Origin: LMUY01 sp965199555
Lineage (GTDB): Bacteria; Pseudomonadota; Alphaproteobacteria; Acetobacterales; Acetobacteraceae
Direction: 5' to 3'
Assembly (NCBI GenBank): GCA_965199555.1
Contig: CBDASJ010000009.1
Coordinates: 62,001 to 126,000, forward strand
DNA: 64,000 nt
Both the position numbers and the translations under genes were made by a program. This document shows positions 7,844 to 17,166 of the stretch, piece by piece. A model generated the notes under the pieces. The model saw only the letters and a list, made by a program, of their open reading frames with translations, ran no database searches and was not told the DNA's origin. Numbering within the stretch: the stretch's first letter is position 1; every line of letters starts with the position of its first letter.

Positions 7844-8686
7844 ATGTCCGAAGCCGAGCCCTGCGTCATCAGCGTCGCCATCACCGGCTCCGTCCCCCGC
7901 AAGAAGGACAACCCGGCGGTGCCTATCACCGTGGCCGAACAGGTGGAAAGCACCCATGCCGCGTTCGAGGCGGGCGCGGCGCTGGTCCACATCCACGTCC
8001 GCAACGACGATGAAACGCCGTCCTCCGACCCGGAGCGGTTCGGCCGCGTGCAGGAAGGCATCCGCGCGCATTGCCCGGGCATGATCATCCAATTTTCCAC
8101 CGGCGGCCGGGGGCGCGACCAGGCGGCACGCGGCAACGCGCTGGATCTGCGGCCGGACATGGCGTCGCTGTCCACCGGCTCGGTCAATTTCCCCACCATC
8201 GTTTACGAGAACGCGCCGCAACTGGTGGTCGACCTGGCGACGAAGATGCAGACGCACGGCGTGCTGCCGGAGATCGAGGTGTTCGACCTGTCGCACCTGC
8301 ACGGCGCCAAGCGCCTGGTGGAGGCCGGGCTGATGGCGGACCGGGCGCACGTGCAGTTCGTCATGGGCGTGAAGAACGCCATGCCGGCGGAGGAGCATCT
8401 GCTGGACATCCAGTTGACCGAACTGCGCCGCCTGTTGCCGCGTGCGACCTGGACCGCCGCCGGCATCGGCCGCAACCAGGCCGTGGTCATGGAATGGGCG
8501 CTGGCGCGCGGCGCAAACGGCGTGCGCACCGGGCTGGAAGACAACGTGCGCGCCAGCAAGGACCGCCTGGCCGGCAGCAACGCCGAACTGGTCGGCATGG
8601 CCGTCGCGGCGCTGCAACGGCACGGCCGCCCGGCCGCCAACCCGGTCCAGGCGCGGACCATGCTGGGGCTGAGCCTGGCGGGATGA
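7844..8686 (+). CDS. Beta-keto acid cleavage enzyme (BKACE, DUF849)
   Basis: 280 residues of the BKACE TIM-barrel family, which condenses a beta-keto acid with acetyl-CoA to give acetoacetate and a new CoA ester. Visible motifs include SVAITGS at the N-terminus, the zinc-binding HIH in ALVHIHVRNDDE, PEIEVFDLSHL and the C-terminal GANGVRTGLEDN. It sits between pcaHG and the QuiC-type dehydratase with 4-5-base or overlapping junctions. Its likely substrate is therefore linked to protocatechuate breakdown; beta-ketoadipate is a chemically plausible one (inference). No pcaIJ or pcaF genes are in the window. Confidence 0.9.
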   Translation: MSEAEPCVISVAITGSVPRKKDNPAVPITVAEQVESTHAAFEAGAALVHIHVRNDDETPSSDPERFGRVQEGIRAHCPGMIIQFSTGGRGRDQAARGNALDLRPDMASLSTGSVNFPTIVYENAPQLVVDLATKMQTHGVLPEIEVFDLSHLHGAKRLVEAGLMADRAHVQFVMGVKNAMPAEEHLLDIQLTELRRLLPRATWTAAGIGRNQAVVMEWALARGANGVRTGLEDNVRASKDRLAGSNAELVGMAVAALQRHGRPAANPVQARTMLGLSLAG

Positions 8687-10530
8687 CCCCGGCGCGCCCC
8701 ATGCGCTGCATCGCGACCGTTTGCCTGAGCGGCGGGCTGGCCGACAAGCTCGACACCGCCGCCCGGGTGGGCTTCGACGGCGTGGAGATCTTCGAGAACG
8801 ATCTGCTCACCTTCGACGGCTCGCCGGCGGAGGTGCGCGCCATGGCCGACGATTTCGGCCTCGCCATCCCGCTGTTCCAGCCGTTCCGCGATTTCGAGGC
8901 CATGCCGGACGCGCAGCGTGCCCGCAACCTGGACCGCGCCGAGCGCAAGTTCGACGTGATGCAGCAATTGGGCACGGATTTGGTGCTGGTGTGCAGCAAC
9001 GTGCAGCCCGGCGCCATCGACGACCCGTCCCGCGCCGCCGCGGACCTGAATGCCATGGCGGAACGGGCAGCCCGCCGCGGCCTGCGCGTCGGCTACGAGG
9101 CCTTGGCCTGGGGCCGGCACGTCAACCGCTGGGCGCAGGCCTGGCGCATCGTGCAGGAAGCCGACCACCCTGCCCTGGGCCTGATCGTCGACAGCTTCCA
9201 CACCCTGGCGATCGGCGACGATCCGTCCGGCCTGGCGGACCTGCCGGGCGAACGGATCTTCTTCGTCCAGTTGGCCGACGCGCCGCGCTTGACCATGGAC
9301 GTGCTGTCGCTCAGCCGGCACTACCGCAGCTTCCCCGGGCAAGGCGAGTTGGACGTGGCCGGCTTCACGCGCGCGGTGCTGGCCAGCGGCTATGCCGGGC
9401 CGCTGTCGCTGGAAGTGTTCAACGACGAGTTCCGCTCCGCCCCGGCGCGGATGATCGCGCGGGACGGCCTGCGGTCGCTGGCCCTGGTGGAGGCGCAGGC
9501 CGGCCTGGCCGCGTTGCCGCCACCGCCGCGCATCGACGGGGTCGAGTTCGTCGAGTTCGCTGTGGACGAGGCGGCCAGCGAGGCGCTGGCGCGGCGCTTG
9601 GTGTCGCTCGGCTTCCGGCACGCCGGCCACCACCGGTCCAAGGACGTGGACGTCTACCGCCAGGGCGGCATCAACCTGGTGCTGAACCGGGAACAGGACA
9701 GCGCCGCGTCGGAGCACTTCCAGATGCACGGCACCTCCGTGTGCGCCTTCGCGCTGCGGGTGGACGATGCGGCGGCCACGGTGGCCCGGGCGGAAGCGGT
9801 GCAGTGCCCGCAATGGCAGGCCGGCCGGGCGACCGGCGAACGCGACATCCCGGCGATCCGCGCGCCGGACGGCATGCTGGTGCACCTGGTGCAGGCGGAC
9901 CCGGCCGGACGGTCGATCTGGGAAGATGATTTCGCCATGCTGCCGCAGGACGGCGCCGAGGCCGGGATGACCGCGGTCGACCACCTGGCCCAGGCGCTCC
10001 CGGCGAGCGGCCTGCACAGCGCCGTGCTGTTCTGGCGTGCGGTGTTCGGCATGCAGGCGGCGGCGCCAGTGGACCTGACCGATCCGCACGGCCTGGTGCA
10101 AAGCCAGGCGCTGGTCAGCGAGGGCGGCGCGTTCCGCCTGGCGCTCAACGTGTCCGACAGCCGCGACACGCTGACCAGCCGCTTCGTGTCCACCGCGTCC
10201 GGGGCGGGGGTGCAGCACATCGCCTTCGCCACCGCCGACATCGCCGCCGCCGTGGGCGGCTTGCAGAACCGCACGCCGATGCTGCGCATCCCGCCCAACT
10301 ACTACGATGACCTCGCCGCCCGCTGGGACCTGGACGATGCGGCATTGGCGGCGATGCGGCGGCTCAACTTGTTGTACGACCGCGACGAGGGTGGCGAGTT
10401 ACGGCAGGCCTATACGGCGCTGTTCGATGGCGGCCTGTTCTTCGAACTCGTCGAACGCCACGGCAATGCCGGGTTCGGCGCGGCCAACGCGCCCTTCCGG
10501 CTGGCGGCCCAGGCCGCGCTCGGCGCCTAA
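8683..10530 (+). CDS. quiC: 3-dehydroshikimate dehydratase fused to a hydroxyphenylpyruvate dioxygenase-like domain (QuiC type)
   Basis: 615 residues. Residues about 6-280 are a sugar-phosphate isomerase/AP-endonuclease TIM barrel (AsbF/QuiC) with metal ligands in YEALAWGRH, VDSFHT and SLEVFNDEF. This half converts 3-dehydroshikimate to protocatechuate, the substrate of PcaHG. Residues about 290-615 are a double VOC/HPPD module in which the usual iron ligands remain: His434 (VDHLAQ), His512 (VQHIAF) and Glu588 (FFELVE). The ATG overlaps the stop of the DUF849 gene. The fusion is known in Pseudomonas-type QuiC1; what the second half does is not settled by sequence. Confidence 0.88.
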   Translation: MTPARPMRCIATVCLSGGLADKLDTAARVGFDGVEIFENDLLTFDGSPAEVRAMADDFGLAIPLFQPFRDFEAMPDAQRARNLDRAERKFDVMQQLGTDLVLVCSNVQPGAIDDPSRAAADLNAMAERAARRGLRVGYEALAWGRHVNRWAQAWRIVQEADHPALGLIVDSFHTLAIGDDPSGLADLPGERIFFVQLADAPRLTMDVLSLSRHYRSFPGQGELDVAGFTRAVLASGYAGPLSLEVFNDEFRSAPARMIARDGLRSLALVEAQAGLAALPPPPRIDGVEFVEFAVDEAASEALARRLVSLGFRHAGHHRSKDVDVYRQGGINLVLNREQDSAASEHFQMHGTSVCAFALRVDDAAATVARAEAVQCPQWQAGRATGERDIPAIRAPDGMLVHLVQADPAGRSIWEDDFAMLPQDGAEAGMTAVDHLAQALPASGLHSAVLFWRAVFGMQAAAPVDLTDPHGLVQSQALVSEGGAFRLALNVSDSRDTLTSRFVSTASGAGVQHIAFATADIAAAVGGLQNRTPMLRIPPNYYDDLAARWDLDDAALAAMRRLNLLYDRDEGGELRQAYTALFDGGLFFELVERHGNAGFGAANAPFRLAAQAALGA

Positions 10531-10699
10531 CGAGGGCTGGGAACCAACAACGACGCGGCATAGGCTTGACCAACGCCATCGCCGAGCGATGTTAAAACTG
10601 AAAGGCCAGTGCTGTGGCAGCCTCGTGCAGCTCGGACCAGCCGCGGCAAGACATCGTGCAGTCCGTGGTCGAGCACCACGACAAATGGGAGTCTTTTGC

Positions 10700-11513
10700 A
10701 TGGATCAGGGTCAACCTCGCTCTTTCGCCGTCGTAACCGGCGGATCGAACGGCATCGGTTACGAGCTGGCGCGCGTGTTCGCATCGAACGGCTACGACGT
10801 GCTAATCACCGGCGAGCAGGAAGCGCATGCGACCGAGGCTGCGCAGCGCCTGTCCGGCGGCGGCGTGTCCGTCACGACCCATGTCAGCGACCTGTCCCGA
10901 GAGGAGGGGGTGGACGCGCTGGTGACGGCGATCCGCCAGGCGGGCCGACCGGTTGACGTCCCAGAGCCCGCTGTGCGTCAACGCGGGGATCGGCCTGGGC
11001 GGCGCCTTCGCGGAAACCGACCTTGCGCGCGAGTTGCAGATGGTCGACCTGAACGTTCGCGGCGCCGTGCAGCTCACCAAGCCCGTGCTGAAGGACATGG
11101 TCGCGCGCGGCAGCGGCAAGCTGCTGTTCACGTCCTCGATCGCCGCCACGATGCCCGACCCGTTCGAGGCGGTGTATGGCGCCAGCAAGGCGTTCCTGCG
11201 CTGGTTCGGCGAGGCGCTTCGGGAGGAACTCAAGGACACGGGCGTGGACGTGACGGTGCTGATGCCAGGGGTGACGGACACCAACTTCTTCAACCGCGCC
11301 GAGATGATGGACACCAAGGCCGGCGCATCGGACAAGAAGGACGACCCGGCCGCGGTCGCCAAAGCCGCATTTGACGCGTTGATGGCGGGCAAGGACAAGG
11401 TGCTGCCGACAATGAAGAACAAGGTGCTCGGCGGCGTTGCCGACCTGTTGCCCGACGCGCTGGCGGCAAAGGCGCATCGCGGCCTGGCGGAACCCGGCTC
11501 GGCGAAGCGCTGA
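10700..11513 (+). pseudogene. Short-chain dehydrogenase/reductase, frameshifted
   Basis: The first about 87 codons (from the ATG at 10700, GGGAG upstream) encode the SDR cofactor site AVVTGGSNGIGYELA. The reading then jumps to another frame near 10961-10970, where LCVNAGIGLGGAF continues the family pattern, with the active-site Ser and YGASK (Tyr-x3-Lys) preserved and a normal C-terminus. The total length is one base out of frame; ten bases (10961-10970) look extra relative to the expected VDV-LCVNAG junction. Either it is a recently broken gene or a sequencing error. The downstream frame alone, opening at 10953, lacks the cofactor-binding N-terminus. Confidence 0.75.
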
Positions 11514-11667
11514 AGCCGGGCGCTCAGCGCCGCGCCCAAGCCGACACACAGGCGTCCTGGTGCCCCCGCCGCAACGCCCGGCTGGACACGCCGGACCGAT
11601 GGGCCGCAAAACCAGCCGGTGAACCGTTGAGCCGGTTCCGAACACCATGGAAGGATGTTGTCACACG

Positions 11668-12747
11668 ATGAGCCTGGCACCACCCGTTCGCTACACGTCC
11701 GCGGTCGAAACCACGTCACCCGACGAAGGGACAACGATCGACGCCATCAACCAGGCCTTTGACAAGATCCTTCAAACCACGGCGAAGGATTACGGCCGAG
11801 CCGTCCGCTCGGTCCACGCCAAGGCACACGGCATCCTCCAGGGAACCTTGACCGTGAGCCCGAACCTGCCAGCCGAATTGGCGCAGGGCATGTTCGCCAA
11901 ACCCGGTGAGCACACCGTGTACATGCGCCTGTCGACCAATGCAGGCGATATCCTGCCGGACACGATCAGCCTGCCCCGGGGCATGGCGCTGAAGGTGTTG
12001 GACGTGGACGGCGAGCGCCTGCCTGGTGCGGAAGGCAGCACCCAGAACTTCGTGCTGGTCAACGGCCCGGTTTTCCAGGCCAAGACCGCTGACAAATTCC
12101 TTGGCAACCTCAAGATGCTGGCCGGCACCACCGACAAGATGGAAGGCACCAAGGAGGCGTTGTCCACCGTGATGCGGGGCGTGAACACCGCGTTGGAAGC
12201 CATGGGCGTGTCCAGCTCGAAGGTGCAATCCCTGGGCGGCGCCCCGAACGTCGATCCCCTCGGCGAAATCTATTACAGCGTCACCCCATTCCGATACGGT
12301 GACTACATCGCGAAATTTGCCGTGGTTCCCGTGTCGCCAGACCTGACGTCACGGGAAAAGCAGGAGATCGACGCGACCGGCAACCCGGATGCCCTCCGCC
12401 AGCACATCAAGGGGGAAATGCTGATCTTCGACGGCGTTTGGGAACTGCGCGTCCAGCTGTGCCGTGATTTGGACAAGCAGCCGATCGAAGACCCAACCGT
12501 GCAATGGAAGGAGGAGGACAGCCCGTTCCAAGCCGTGGCCACACTCCGCGCCGGGCGCCAGGATAGCTGGGACGACGCCCAGGTGCAGAAGGTAAACGAG
12601 GAGATGCGCTTCTCGCCTTGGATCGGGCTTGCGGCCCACCAGCCGCTGGGCAACATCAACCGGGCGCGAAAGGAACCGTACGAGCATTCGGCGGCGTTCC
12701 GCGTCAGCTTCAACAAATGCCCAATCCACGAGCCTGGAGGCGTTTGA
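11668..12747 (+). CDS. Catalase-family heme protein (catalase-like)
   Basis: 359 residues, shorter than monofunctional catalases (about 480 or more). The catalase fold is seen from RSVHAKAHGILQGTLTV (distal His region), GMALKVLDVDGERL, TQNFVLVNGPVFQ (distal Asn region) and the C-terminal RARKEPYEHSAAFR. It belongs to the small catalase-like heme proteins, whose members range from peroxidases to proteins of unknown substrate; peroxide dismutation is not assured. The start ATG at 11668 is chosen because GAAGGA lies about 12 bases upstream and the first seven possible upstream residues are unconserved. It is convergent with the LuxR gene. Confidence 0.8.
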   Translation: MSLAPPVRYTSAVETTSPDEGTTIDAINQAFDKILQTTAKDYGRAVRSVHAKAHGILQGTLTVSPNLPAELAQGMFAKPGEHTVYMRLSTNAGDILPDTISLPRGMALKVLDVDGERLPGAEGSTQNFVLVNGPVFQAKTADKFLGNLKMLAGTTDKMEGTKEALSTVMRGVNTALEAMGVSSSKVQSLGGAPNVDPLGEIYYSVTPFRYGDYIAKFAVVPVSPDLTSREKQEIDATGNPDALRQHIKGEMLIFDGVWELRVQLCRDLDKQPIEDPTVQWKEEDSPFQAVATLRAGRQDSWDDAQVQKVNEEMRFSPWIGLAAHQPLGNINRARKEPYEHSAAFRVSFNKCPIHEPGGV

Positions 12748-12805
12748 GCGTCACGCTGGCAGCGCGGCGAACGCACGCCTCCAGAAGTTCGCCAGGGGGC
12801 TATGA

Positions 12806-13906
12806 TTACGGTGAAGCCTGCAGCATCACGCGGATCAGGTCGCTTTGACGGTGCACGTCCGTTTTGCTGAAGGTGTTACGCAAATGGAAGCGGGCGGTTT
12901 GGTAGGACATGCCCAGCGTGCCAGCGGCGCTGCGCAGGTTGCGGCCCTGGGTCAGGAGCAGCGCAAGCTCCATTTCGCGTGCCGTCAGCCCGTAGAAGCG
13001 GGCCAGTGACGTCCGATTGAGGTCCGGCTGGGAGTTCGGCTGTTGGATCAGCAGCAAGGCGGAGCGACCACCGGCGGTCGCTCCGTCCGGCGGCGCGTCG
13101 ATGCGCCGCACCCGGATTTGGAAGGGTGGGCAGCCGGAAGGCCGAGGCAAGCACAAGGCGACGTCGCCCTCGCCGTCGCAGGGTTCGGCCGTGACCCTGG
13201 CGACCGCTTCCATGAGCGTCGCGGTGGCACCGGCATGCATGGCCCGCAGCTTTGTCCCGGCAAGCGACAGCCCGTCCCGCAGCGCAAACGCGCGCCGCGC
13301 CCCGGCATTGGCGAATTGCAGTTCGCCCGTGCCGCTCACCACCGCGATGTTGTCGGCCAGGCTGTCGAACGCCGCCACTAGTCCATTCGATCGGCTCGCT
13401 GCGCACACGGCGTCGTTGGTCACCGCGATCAGCCGGGCAAGGTGCGGCAGCAGCGCGCGCAAAAGGTTCACTTCGGCGCACGCGAAGTCGGAGGCATGGG
13501 CCGGCCGCCCGACAATCAGATGGTAGCGCCGGGCCGGCGTGACGTGCGGTGTGGCGATAAGACAGTGGAACCGGCCTTCCGGTCGGATGACGTAGTTGTA
13601 GAAGTCGGAGCGGGCGAAGTCGTGGTCGCGCTGCAACGTGGCCCGGTCGACGACGATGCCCTCGTTCAAGCCCCGCAACCACGTCGGCAACAAGCGCTCC
13701 GCGGCCGCGAGCTGGAGGCGATCCCCGTACGCCTGGTCGACCCCGTCCACCACGGACGCTTCCACCTGCCGGTTGTCGACGCGCTCGGCGAAAAGCAGGC
13801 AGTACGAGGCGGATAACGCATCCCGCACCGCGTCGAACGCAATGGGCGCCTGCGCCGCGGCTGCCCCGTCGAGCGCGCCGGCTGCGGCCTTCAGTCGGCT
13901 GTCCAT
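12806..13906 (-). CDS. LuxR-family transcriptional regulator
   Basis: 366 residues from the ATG at 13906. The C-terminal 65 residues form a LuxR helix-turn-helix (LTAREMELALLLTQGRN, then TLGMSYQTARFHLRNTFSK). The region before it, with QFANAGARRAF at its centre, looks PAS-like, and the N-terminal part has no recognised sensor. A GTG or ATG further upstream could add 30 residues, which look unconserved. It is divergent from the MFS transporter 241 bases away and probably regulates it, but no ligand can be named. Confidence 0.82.
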   Translation of the reverse strand: MDSRLKAAAGALDGAAAAQAPIAFDAVRDALSASYCLLFAERVDNRQVEASVVDGVDQAYGDRLQLAAAERLLPTWLRGLNEGIVVDRATLQRDHDFARSDFYNYVIRPEGRFHCLIATPHVTPARRYHLIVGRPAHASDFACAEVNLLRALLPHLARLIAVTNDAVCAASRSNGLVAAFDSLADNIAVVSGTGELQFANAGARRAFALRDGLSLAGTKLRAMHAGATATLMEAVARVTAEPCDGEGDVALCLPRPSGCPPFQIRVRRIDAPPDGATAGGRSALLLIQQPNSQPDLNRTSLARFYGLTAREMELALLLTQGRNLRSAAGTLGMSYQTARFHLRNTFSKTDVHRQSDLIRVMLQASP

Positions 13907-14147
13907 CGGACCCACTCCGCGCGTTGCTGCCGACAGCCTAGACCGGACCAACCAAGGGCGCACGGGGCAAGCGGCCGGGCTCAGACCCGATTGCATTCAC
14001 AAATGGTTGATTCTGCTCTGCAACGAATTTCTCGCCGATCTCAAGCGGCAGCCCCTCCAGATGGAGGATGCATGCACCTCGCTGCCGGGCCACGCTGGAC
14101 AGGTTTGAGCTCGGGGATACTTGCCGAATGCGGCAGATCGCTTCTGG

Positions 14148-15842
14148 ATGACACGCTCCTCGACGTCAGCGCCGTTCGTTGACGGAGCGCCCGTGCTTTT
14201 CCCGCCCCGACCGGGCTTCCTCCATCGTGATCGAAGTATCGCGAAGCCGGGGTTCAACCGATGGCTCGTCCCGCCTGCCGCGCTGGCGGTGCATCTCTGT
14301 ATTGGCATGGCGTACGGGTTCAGCGTTTTCCTGCTTCCGCTTTCGCGGGTGCTCGGCGTTTCGGAGCCGATTGCCTGCCCAGGCGGCACGGATCTATGGC
14401 GCGCCTTGGCTGGCGCCCCGTGCGACTGGCGCATCGGCGACCTGGACTGGATCTACACGCTGTTCTTCGTGTTCCTGGGTTGCTCCGCCGCGGTGTGGGG
14501 CGACTGGCTTGAGCGGGCCGGGCCGCGAAAAGCGGCCTGGGTGGCGGCGGCCTGCTGGTCGGGCGGGCATCTGATCGGGGCGGCCGGAATCATGACCCAC
14601 CGGCTTTGGCTGGTTTGGCTCGGGTGCGGCGTGGTGGGCGGCATCGGGCTCGGCCTCGGCTACATATCGCCGACCTCGACGCTGATGCGGTGGTTCCCCG
14701 ACCGCCGCGGCCTGGCGGCCGGCCTCGCGGTCATGGGGTTCGGCGGCGGCGCCATGATCGGCGCGCCGTTGGCCGACACCCTGATGAACGCCTTCAGCTC
14801 GCCGACGTCGGTTGGCGCTTGGCAGACCTTCGCCGTGCTCGCGGTGATCTACTTCCTGGCCATGGGCGCGGGCGCGACCGGCTTTCGTCTACCGCCCCCT
14901 GGGTGGCAGCCTCCCACGCGACCTTCGCCGCACAAATTCCGCCTAGCAGTGGTCGAGGACGTGCCTGTCCGCGATGCGACGCGAACCCCGCAACTCTGGC
15001 TGCTTTGGGCGGTGCTTTGCTTCAACGTCAGCGCCGGCCTCGGCGTGCTGGGGATGGCGGCGCTGATGTTGCAGGAGGTGTTCGGCGGCCTGCTGCTAGG
15101 CCTGCCCGGCCTCACCTTGGCCGAACTCGACGCCGGGCAGCGCCACGCTGCCGCGGCCATCAGCGCCGGGTTCATCGGCATGCTGTCCTTGTTCAACATC
15201 GCCGGCCGTATCGCTTGGGCGCTCGTATCCGACCGGATCGGCCGCAAGGCGACCTTCTCCTGTATCTCCCTGCTGGGCATCCTGCTTTACGCAGGCGTCC
15301 CGAGCGCCATCGAGTTCCGTAACCTTCCGCTGTTCGCGATCCTGCTGTGCTTGATGATATCGGCATTCGGCGGTGCGTTCGCGACCATGCCGGCCTATGT
15401 CGCCGACATCTTCGGTGCCCGGTTCGCCAGTGCCATCCAGGGGCGGATCCTGACCGCCTGGTCGACGGCGGGCCTTATCGGACCCATGCTGGTGAGCCGC
15501 TTCCGCGACGCGGCGCTTGCCGCCGGCGTGCCCCGGGCATCGGCCTACAACACGTCCATGTACGTGCTGGTGGGACTGCTCGCGCTTGGGTTTCTGGCCA
15601 ATGCGATGATCCGCCCGATCCGGCCCGGCCGCGTGACACAGGCGAATGGGAATCCGGCAAATCCGCAGGCAGCGTCCGTTGCCACATGCGCCGCGGCCAA
15701 CCTGGTCCTGCACCCGGATGTTCGAAGGGGGCCGACCGCCTACGCCCCCGTCGTGGCTGCCTGGCTGGCAGTGGGTCTTCCGCTTGCCTGGGGCACTTGG
15801 ATGACGGCCACGCGGGCCCTGAAGCTCCTCGGGGTCGGCTGA
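14148..15842 (+). CDS. MFS transporter, oxalate/formate antiporter (OFA) type
   Basis: 564 residues with 12 or more predicted membrane segments, typical of the OFA branch that exchanges small carboxylates. Visible features are GMAYGFSVFLLPL in the first helix, the long periplasmic loop holding IACPGGTDLW, and GGIGLGLGYISPTSTLMRWFP, the OFA signature region. The C-terminal extra helix (VAAWLAVGLPLAWGTW) is also usual in this group. I use the ATG at 14148; a TTG at 14121 would extend it by 9 residues. It is preceded by the divergent LuxR gene, and the substrate is unknown. Confidence 0.85.
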   Translation: MTRSSTSAPFVDGAPVLFPPRPGFLHRDRSIAKPGFNRWLVPPAALAVHLCIGMAYGFSVFLLPLSRVLGVSEPIACPGGTDLWRALAGAPCDWRIGDLDWIYTLFFVFLGCSAAVWGDWLERAGPRKAAWVAAACWSGGHLIGAAGIMTHRLWLVWLGCGVVGGIGLGLGYISPTSTLMRWFPDRRGLAAGLAVMGFGGGAMIGAPLADTLMNAFSSPTSVGAWQTFAVLAVIYFLAMGAGATGFRLPPPGWQPPTRPSPHKFRLAVVEDVPVRDATRTPQLWLLWAVLCFNVSAGLGVLGMAALMLQEVFGGLLLGLPGLTLAELDAGQRHAAAAISAGFIGMLSLFNIAGRIAWALVSDRIGRKATFSCISLLGILLYAGVPSAIEFRNLPLFAILLCLMISAFGGAFATMPAYVADIFGARFASAIQGRILTAWSTAGLIGPMLVSRFRDAALAAGVPRASAYNTSMYVLVGLLALGFLANAMIRPIRPGRVTQANGNPANPQAASVATCAAANLVLHPDVRRGPTAYAPVVAAWLAVGLPLAWGTWMTATRALKLLGVG

Positions 15843-15986
15843 CGATGGCCGGTTGGCCCTGGCCTCAACGAGCTTTGGACACGAACTAAATCTGCCGGAC
15901 CTCTCCGTTTGGAGGAGGAAGGAAGGCGGTGGCACCTCTAGCCTGCCCAAGGTCTGCCAGATCCGGCGGCATGGGTGGAGGTATCT

Positions 15987-17108
15987 ATGACTGCAGCCAA
16001 GTACGATTTCTCGGTCGATCAATTCACGATCAACAACACGCGTTCAGCGCACAAGGATACGGACTACATATCCGCCAGCCTGGCGATCGCCGGCCGTCCC
16101 ACGCTGAAAGCGACGCAGAAGCTCGGTGACCTGAACAACGGCACGTACGGCACTGCGATGCAGTTCCACGGTGTTGAGATCGACGATGGGCAGGTTGCCG
16201 TGTTCAGCTACGCGATTGTCAACAGCGGACACGCAGACCCGACCGCGGCTGAGAAGGCGCTGGAGCAAACCGTAACCACCCTTGCCGAAAAGGGCGCCAC
16301 GGCGGCGGCAGCGGCGGCAGGCACTGCCATCGGAGCCGCACTTGGGGCGTCGATCGGCACGGCCGTGGTGCCGTTGCTTGGAACCGCCCTCGGCGCGCTT
16401 GCCGGGTGGCTGACGTCGACCATCGGCTCGTTGCTGTTCGCTGACTGCGACGGCCCCGTCGCAGCCGCGGTGCATGTTTTCACGGCCGCCCAGCTTCAAG
16501 CCGGAACCAGCTTGGGACTTTCCCTTGGAACCAGCGACCACCACCCCGGCACAGATTCAGCACATGGGTGCGGCAGCAACTCCGACTACAATGTGAGTTG
16601 GTCGATCAAATTCGCTGGTGCCGCCGCCGATCCGATCGGCGACAAATACCGCGCGCTGGGTGGGCCGGGTGGCTTCCTGGGCGCGCCGCAGGGTGGCATC
16701 ACGACTTGCCCGGACGGCGTCGGCAAATTCGTCCATTACGCGAATGGCTCAATCTACTGGACACCGTCGACCGGCGCTTGGTCCGTGCACGGCATGATAT
16801 TCGCGAAATGGGGCCAGCTTGGATGGGAGCGTTGCCCGTTCCTGGGCTATCCCGTCACCGATGAGACTGGCTGTCCGGACAATTTCGGCCGCTTCAATCA
16901 TTTTCAGAACGGTTCAATATACTGGACGCCGTCGACGGGCGCTTGGTCGGTGCACGGCGCGATCCGCGACAAATGGGCCTCGCTCGGATGGGAACGCAGC
17001 TCGTACGGCTATCCTATTTCGGATGAGCACGACCATCCCGGCGGCGGCCGCGAAAGCGACTTCCAACACGGGCAAATCGATTGGAACGTCCCGGCGCACG
17101 CTGGCTGA
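15987..17108 (+). CDS. LGFP-repeat protein with a glycine-zipper segment
   Basis: 373 residues. The first 90 residues are unrecognised. A hydrophobic Gly/Ala-rich glycine-zipper stretch follows (GTAIGAALGASIG...VVPLLGTALGALAGW, about residues 108-146), and then three LGFP repeats (about residues 218-270, 271-325 and 326-370). Two of the repeats share the identical core GSIYWTPSTGAWSVHG. LGFP repeats are best known from cell-envelope proteins of actinobacteria, where they are thought to bind the wall. No signal peptide is apparent. GGAGGT lies 5 bases before the ATG. The gene stands alone, ends at a strong hairpin, and may have been acquired by transfer. Confidence 0.8.
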   Translation: MTAAKYDFSVDQFTINNTRSAHKDTDYISASLAIAGRPTLKATQKLGDLNNGTYGTAMQFHGVEIDDGQVAVFSYAIVNSGHADPTAAEKALEQTVTTLAEKGATAAAAAAGTAIGAALGASIGTAVVPLLGTALGALAGWLTSTIGSLLFADCDGPVAAAVHVFTAAQLQAGTSLGLSLGTSDHHPGTDSAHGCGSNSDYNVSWSIKFAGAAADPIGDKYRALGGPGGFLGAPQGGITTCPDGVGKFVHYANGSIYWTPSTGAWSVHGMIFAKWGQLGWERCPFLGYPVTDETGCPDNFGRFNHFQNGSIYWTPSTGAWSVHGAIRDKWASLGWERSSYGYPISDEHDHPGGGRESDFQHGQIDWNVPAHAG

Positions 17109-17135
17109 CGAGGCGGCTTCGATCAGGTGATCGAG

Positions 17136-17166
17136 GCGCTGAGCCGGGTTGATCTCGGCTCAGCGC
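17136..17166. terminator. Bidirectional hairpin between convergent genes
   Basis: A perfect 11-bp stem (GCGCTGAGCCG at 17136-17146 and its complement at 17156-17166) encloses a 9-base loop. It lies between the LGFP gene (plus) and the ABC ATPase gene (minus) and includes the latter's stop codon at 17160-17162. There is no T-run on either side, so it may act as a transcript-end stabiliser rather than a classical intrinsic terminator. Confidence 0.6.
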
